From: Thysanoteuthis rhombus
Taxonomy: Eukaryota > Mollusca > Cephalopoda > Oegopsida > Thysanoteuthidae
Direction of reading: 5' to 3'
Assembly (NCBI GenBank): GCA_963457665.1
Contig: OY735219.1
Coordinates: 18,000,033-18,064,032 of the forward strand
Length of the DNA: 64,000 nucleotides
Shown here: positions 58,451-64,000 of the stretch, piece by piece
How the letters are laid out: each line of letters starts with the position of its first letter
Numbering within the stretch: position 1 is the stretch's first letter
The notes under the pieces: model-generated
Told to the model about the DNA's origin: nothing
The model's input: the letters and a program-made list of their open reading frames with translations, nothing else
The model's database searches: none
Position numbers and translations under genes: made by a program

Positions 58451-59633
58451 TTGGAGATGACTTGTCTTGGAGTTTTTTTTATAATTTAGTCCAATCGTAT
58501 TCAGTCGATGATACCTTTGGTCTTTCATGCAAGAACAAAAAAATGCTGGAACGGGGAATTTAATTTCCATGTGGATTTACGTCATTTGAAATGTCTAAAA
58601 AAATCATTGGCTCTTTTTTTCTCCAAAAATTGTATTCAGAATAGATTTTTACCCTTATTTTCCCCTTTTGGACACTATCAATATATCTCTCTACCAAATA
58701 ATTTAAAATGAGCATATAAGTAAATAATGATCTTGTATCTCTAGTAACAGCGCTCAGAGCAGCTATCATATTTCGCCTACTTCTTGAGCAAACTTTGCCT
58801 GTGTGGCACATTTAAACTGAAAGGTCCTCGGTCGATTCAATTTATTTGAATTTCAGATTGAAGTTCCCACGACTTTGATTTGATTTTCTCTCATTCTTTG
58901 CTGAATTGTTCATCCTTCCATCGGTTATTGCCTTTTCCACGTCATTCGTTTAACTTCCGATCAAACTTCTTAATCATTTTGTCCAGGATGTTGATAATAT
59001 CTAGGGATTGTTTCTCTATCTTTAATCGAAACGTTGGCTTTTCAGTGAATCCAAAATTGATTATCGGCATTTTTTTTTCTATATTCTATTTTTCTTTCAC
59101 CCTCTATCAATTTGAGAGTTTAATGAAACCTGAAGATCTGATGAAAGCAAAAAGTGTTCCTGCTATTCGATGATATCGGTCCAAGAGAAGATAGAAAGCT
59201 TGGAATTAACATTTAAATAGAAAAATATATACATTTTTGTTCCGACTTTCCTAACTATCTGGTTGTTAGTTTTGATGTGATTGGTTTTGATGTCTTTGTC
59301 CTCGGCTTCAGTGAATTCAGATTCTCTACCGTGCGCGTAACTTTCACGATATCTTTTCATTGTAAGTCATTTTCTGATTGTTCAATTTGTCATACTGTTT
59401 TTATTGGTATCAAACTCAAGTCAATAAGAGTTGACTGATTTTCCGTTGTTTCTGGAGCAAAAATGCCAAGCCTCAAAATTTAGATGAGTTGGCTCTGTTT
59501 GAGTATCAACTTGTGGGCTCTGTTTGATTATCAACTTACGTTAAACTAAACCTATTTATAAAATTTCTAACATTTGAAATCACCTATGCAGCTGTTTCAC
59601 CCGTGCTAACTGGGCAAATCCCATACACCTCAG

Positions 59634-59634
<1 letters not shown>
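58444..59634. other. non-coding stretch
   Basis: No gene recognised. Near 59480-59530 a TTGG...CTCTGTTTGA.TATCAACTT phrase occurs twice in direct order, a small local duplication. Confidence 0.5.

Positions 59635-59719
<85 letters not shown>
59635..59719. repeat. (TA)n microsatellite
   Basis: About 84 bases of uninterrupted TA dinucleotides. Confidence 0.96.
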
Positions 59720-59720
<1 letters not shown>

Positions 59721-62700
59721 CTTAGCAACAGCGACTGCGTTCGTTTTATTCTGTTCATCGAATTCCATTTTGCATACCAGGAGAGTCTACTCCTATTAGT
59801 CTGGATCAGTTGAGACAGGAAGGAGTTTGTGATTTGGATTCCAAAAGATAATGAAATTCAGCTCTGTTGGAGCAACTTTTTTTTCAACTTTTTGTTTTTT
59901 GTGGAAGATCAAATATAGTGCTAAATTCGACAGTGCCAGTTTCAGCTTGAACCGCTTTGTTGATAACAATTTGAAAGGAAAAGGATTCAATGCAACCATT
60001 ACTGGAAAAATCAACTATCGTAGGTATTGTACAATGCATTCCTATTTTATCATAGAAATGCATGTCAAATGATGGAGGAAGGGATAATTAATAGTCTGGG
60101 GTTATTGGAAAGGATACTGACGGATCAAAACAATCGTAAATATATATCAATTCATTGGATATCCTTGAGAAATGAAAACTTACTTATGAAAAAGAAAAAA
60201 AATTAATGCTAGCATTTGTGTCAGGATAAGATTACACACCCAATGTACGTACTATGCAAATGCATTGAGAGTAGTTTTAGTCTAAAAATGTATCGGAAAT
60301 CAGGAATTGATGCCGGTGTTCCAAAACAAAATAATGGTGAACAAGATTTGTATTCTGTATATACTTGATTCAGCTTAGAACCGTTAGCCTGCTATAAATA
60401 TATCTCCGGTGAGACACCTGATTATTATGGTTATCTTTAAGAAATTCATAAGTGCGCAACATCGAATCAATTATTTATACTGGACAAATTATCTGTATTG
60501 TTATTTTCAATTTTTAATATATTTTCCATTGATATTATCTGAATTTGTATTCCTATATTTAAAATTCATCTTATGGCTTTTTTTTCTGTTGAATTGATTC
60601 CTATATCCTTCTATCATACACTTTCAGAAAGGCCAGGAATAATTCAATGGAAATTTTTTTACGTTCGTTGATCATTCTGTACATCGAAATCTGAATGATT
60701 AATTTCATTCATCAAATAATCTAGCACTCCTTACAACTCAAAATGACATCAACTAATAACGTAGAAGTGGAAAAGGAGGGAACAAAATTGATTGCAGCAC
60801 AAATCAAAATTAATTGAACAATTTTTACAATGAAAATTTCCGACGGTCAAGATTTTCTTGCACATTTTACCAATCCGATCCGTAGGAGTCAAAGCTATAT
60901 TCTAAACTATTATAAAACTACAGTATAAAATAAATCGAGTTTTTACTCCATTTTCAAACACGGTGATTACTGCTGGTATATATTTTTGCAAAATCTACAT
61001 AAAAAATATAAGCACCTTAAAAATCTAATACAACCTAAGACTTTAAATACTATAAGCCAAGCTAATCAAGCAATACAGAAAAAAGCGGTTAAATTCCATA
61101 CAAGATCACGAAAACCTTCTTAAATACATATAATGGGAAAAGTCAACATTTTCAAATGAATGTATAATCTTTGTGACGGCTCAATATCATCCAAATAGGA
61201 AGGGCCACCATTCCATCTCGATAATGACTAGTTCATAGTCGTAAGTACTAAATCTACAATTAATTGAGGATTAATAGAAGCCTACCAGAATGTTGAACCA
61301 TCGAAACCAAATTTCTACACAAGTCAACAAAACATGCCTCAAAGAGAAACTCGCAAAATATAAGAATTAAATTACACAACCTGCAACTAACCATGATACT
61401 GACACAAAGAAGTTTGGATGTGACTTAATAGGAAGGTTAGAAAGTCAGAGACGTCATGTCAAACAAAACAAAAAGAAAAACAAAGTGAAAGGTTGATACA
61501 AGCTTAACCTGAACTTCTTGCAGATGCATTCAACAGACTTGAGTCTTCACTTAAAATGATGTTCAATGTACTTCGTTTTGGGCTACGATTATTTCCTAGA
61601 GATTTCTCATTGACCACACATTTGAGTGACACTTCTTCACCCTGAAGCACATTCAAATTAGTTTCCTAAATAAAAACCAACTTATAGCATGACATGTATC
61701 CAATGCACAAACTGAGAATGACGAAGGTTTTGATATCGAAGATTCAGCAACCCCGTCCTACTGAACTGTTGGTCAAGCATTTTACAATTTTACCATCGAC
61801 AGGCAATTGATTCATGTTCCTTATGAAAGAAGAATGAGGATCAAAGTATATAGATTACGTTTTAACCTGAAATAATTGGGTTTCCTAGAATCCCTCAGAC
61901 GTATATTCGAAATTACTGGTTCTCCATCAGCCGGAATTGCCAAAAACGAACTAGACCTAACTACCTGAAATATGGATATTTCCCCTTTGATCCTTGCTAC
62001 ACAGCTCAATAGAAATTATCAACTACGACGGTGTCCCCAATTCTTATCTATTCAAAGGCCTCACTTATGAACAACAGCATATCTTATCAAACGTCTGTGT
62101 TCGGCAATCAAGAGAAATCATCACAAGCAGACGTTCCGTAAAGCTTACAGTGCCGACAACAAAATCCTGTCATCGATATAATCACAAGACTCCATTGATG
62201 CCTATTTCTGGTCCAAGATTTTAAATAATCAAGCAAAATAGTTTTACAGGTTATACTTACATCAGATCATAATCTGAAGAAATGGTTTTCGATAAACAGA
62301 CAAATTATCAACTAACAGTGTAAATGCTATCTTAGTTCTAATTGCTGCTAAGCAGACAGGATAATGTTTTGAACACAGATCTATTTACCAAATGTGATGT
62401 AGGCAGCATCAAACTAATTATGCAATCCGGACTCCAGTGGGTTAGCTACGTCATCTGAATAAGTGATGAAAGGATATCAAAATCTTCATCTATAGTCAGC
62501 TGTATGGTAATGCATGGAATGTTGGGAGGTCATTGTTATATTTCAAATATCAAATAAAACTCCAGAGCTATCAGTGTCCTGTCGTCTGTGGAATTTAGTT
62601 TCATGTACCGCAAAAAATTTGATCAAATTTTACACTATTTAAGATACGAAGATGTACATGGTTTCATCCATATTGCCAGCTGCTCAATTCAACCAATCCT

Positions 62701-64000
62701 TTACTTTTGTCACCTGGATTTGCATGCACAAAGACAGAAAAGAGGATTCCAAACCGAAATATTTATTGACCCCTCGTATCAAAATCGACGGGAGACTGAG
62801 ATACGTGCGCGTAGAAATAACTAGTCAATGTTGAAAATAATCTTGCAAGGATATCTCAACGTGGTGGTGAAGTGATAGCGACAGATGGAGTTCATTAGCA
62901 GTCTGGAACTCGAGATTCACTCATTGGTGATCTTTAAGTAGATGGTTATTCGACGTAATCTCAGACGATTATGTATGTCATACATTTTCCCATTCAAGCA
63001 GAAATTTGAGGTAGAATGATTAAGTTTCAATACCTTTGCAATACCTCCATACCACTGAGTGATGCCTGTTGTAGAAGGAAGAATTGCGTACAGTAAAGGG
63101 ACATTTCCACCTGAAATTAATTTTTCCTGGTGTTAAACGTAAATTTTCAAAGACAACTGATCCAACCAACCTGGACTGTCTTGGTACGATTCTAGTTTTC
63201 ACGAATACCAAGGTCAAGACTGTCACAAACGACCTTACTCACATTGAGAATTTGGTTTTCCTTCCTGACTGTTGAATCTAAATGAGAGCATGTCCATTTT
63301 TTCGAAAAGGCTGGATTATCAACATTATATAGGCTATGGATTACTGAATGCAAACTTCACGTTTATTTGTATTGAATGCATCAGCTGTAAATAAAGTTTC
63401 CACATCAATCCATATTTTTTCTTAACCCTTCCACACCTCAGAAGTGATGCCCTACAGGAGAAAATCGTAGGTATCGGACATTCTTACTTGGAAAAACAAG
63501 GGCCAATTCCCACGAACCAGAATCAGTAAGATTTAATCAATATAAACTTAAAAGTATCCCAGTATCTTGCTACACAACAACAAATAATGAACTGCAAGGA
63601 TAACTTCTTACTACTTTTTTCCTTTTGCTTCAGAAAAACGTCAAGAATGACTGCAGATACCATCGGAAGTCTAGGAAACAGCCAGCAGTCTTTTTTTACG
63701 GTATGCAATGCCAACCATGAGCTCTACAATGTAGCCAAAAAAAATGCTAGTTTTTTCTTTAGCCCCACAATGAAAAATAGGCGGGCAGGTGTTAGAGTTA
63801 CACTTATATTGAATTCGAATTTAAAGGAATGGCATAGCAATAAGCAAGGGGCAAATATACTTTAACTGTGATGTGCAATCAATCATGTAAGATCACACAT
63901 GAAGCAAGTCATAAAAAATTACTAAATTTATTGAGCACAAACAGTAATTGATAAAAGGGCAATTCGTCAGGTACACAAGCCATATGCCTGATCTCGGGAG
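59720..64000. other. long non-coding stretch to the window end
   Basis: No supportable gene in 4.3 kb. A frame in the region 61025-61130 reads NLIQPKTLNTISQANQAIQ then KKAVKFHTRSRKPS, and later frames have a similar coding-like composition broken by stops. This may be an old unidentified pseudogene. Near 63618-63633 a pyrimidine tract ends in TTCAG, a good splice acceptor, but no convincing exon follows. Confidence 0.45.

Noticed and set aside
63618..63700. Putative exon after a strong splice acceptor
   Set aside because: The downstream donor is weak and none of the three reading frames gives a recognisable product.

Overview
This window is eukaryotic and almost certainly from an invertebrate animal. 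It is AT-rich and very gene-poor. It is broken up by dozens of microsatellites, mostly (TA)n and often compounded with (CA)n, (GA)n, (GATA)n or (GAA)n, and by decayed retroelements. There are no bacterial operons, phage modules or CRISPR arrays. The RTE-like LINE, tRNA-derived SINEs, Penelope-like traces and a TRIM/NHL-like beta-propeller frame would fit a lophotrochozoan such as a cephalopod or another mollusc, but the sequence does not settle the taxon.

Layout. From 1 to 15 kb the window is non-coding desert with TA tracts, two 3' fragments of one LINE family (2.9-3.5 and 11.5-11.9 kb), a diverged tandem duplication at 4.4 kb and a (GAA)n array at 13.2 kb. From 15.7 to 17.2 kb lie two Penelope-like traces: a 220-bp inverted repeat whose two arms each carry a hammerhead-ribozyme-like core, and a short segment between two TA tracts with a third such core. 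From 18.6 to 24.5 kb there is a cluster of five copies of one tRNA-like SINE, two of them ending directly in (TA)n. Inside that cluster, on the minus strand, is the only convincing protein-coding gene: a 263-codon intronless frame (19949-20740) with a TATA box upstream and an AATAAA signal downstream, predicted to fold as a six-bladed propeller. From 25 to 39 kb is desert with a degenerate tandem array at 27.5-27.9 kb.

From 39.8 to 41.8 kb is the longest LINE copy (minus strand: end of the endonuclease, most of the reverse transcriptase, and the C-terminal tail). From 47.5 to 50.4 kb are a possible GIY-YIG endonuclease remnant and two further LINE copies in the same orientation. From 50.5 to 64 kb is mostly desert with TA, GATA and GA tracts.

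Apart from the propeller gene, open frames here are about the length expected by chance or come from simple repeats. The retroelements are all broken by stops, frameshifts or 5' truncation, so no gene network can be described. Within the window they share features that make it a useful record of repeat history: a common (GAT)n tail on the LINE, a (TA)n tail on the SINE, and recurring hammerhead-like cores.
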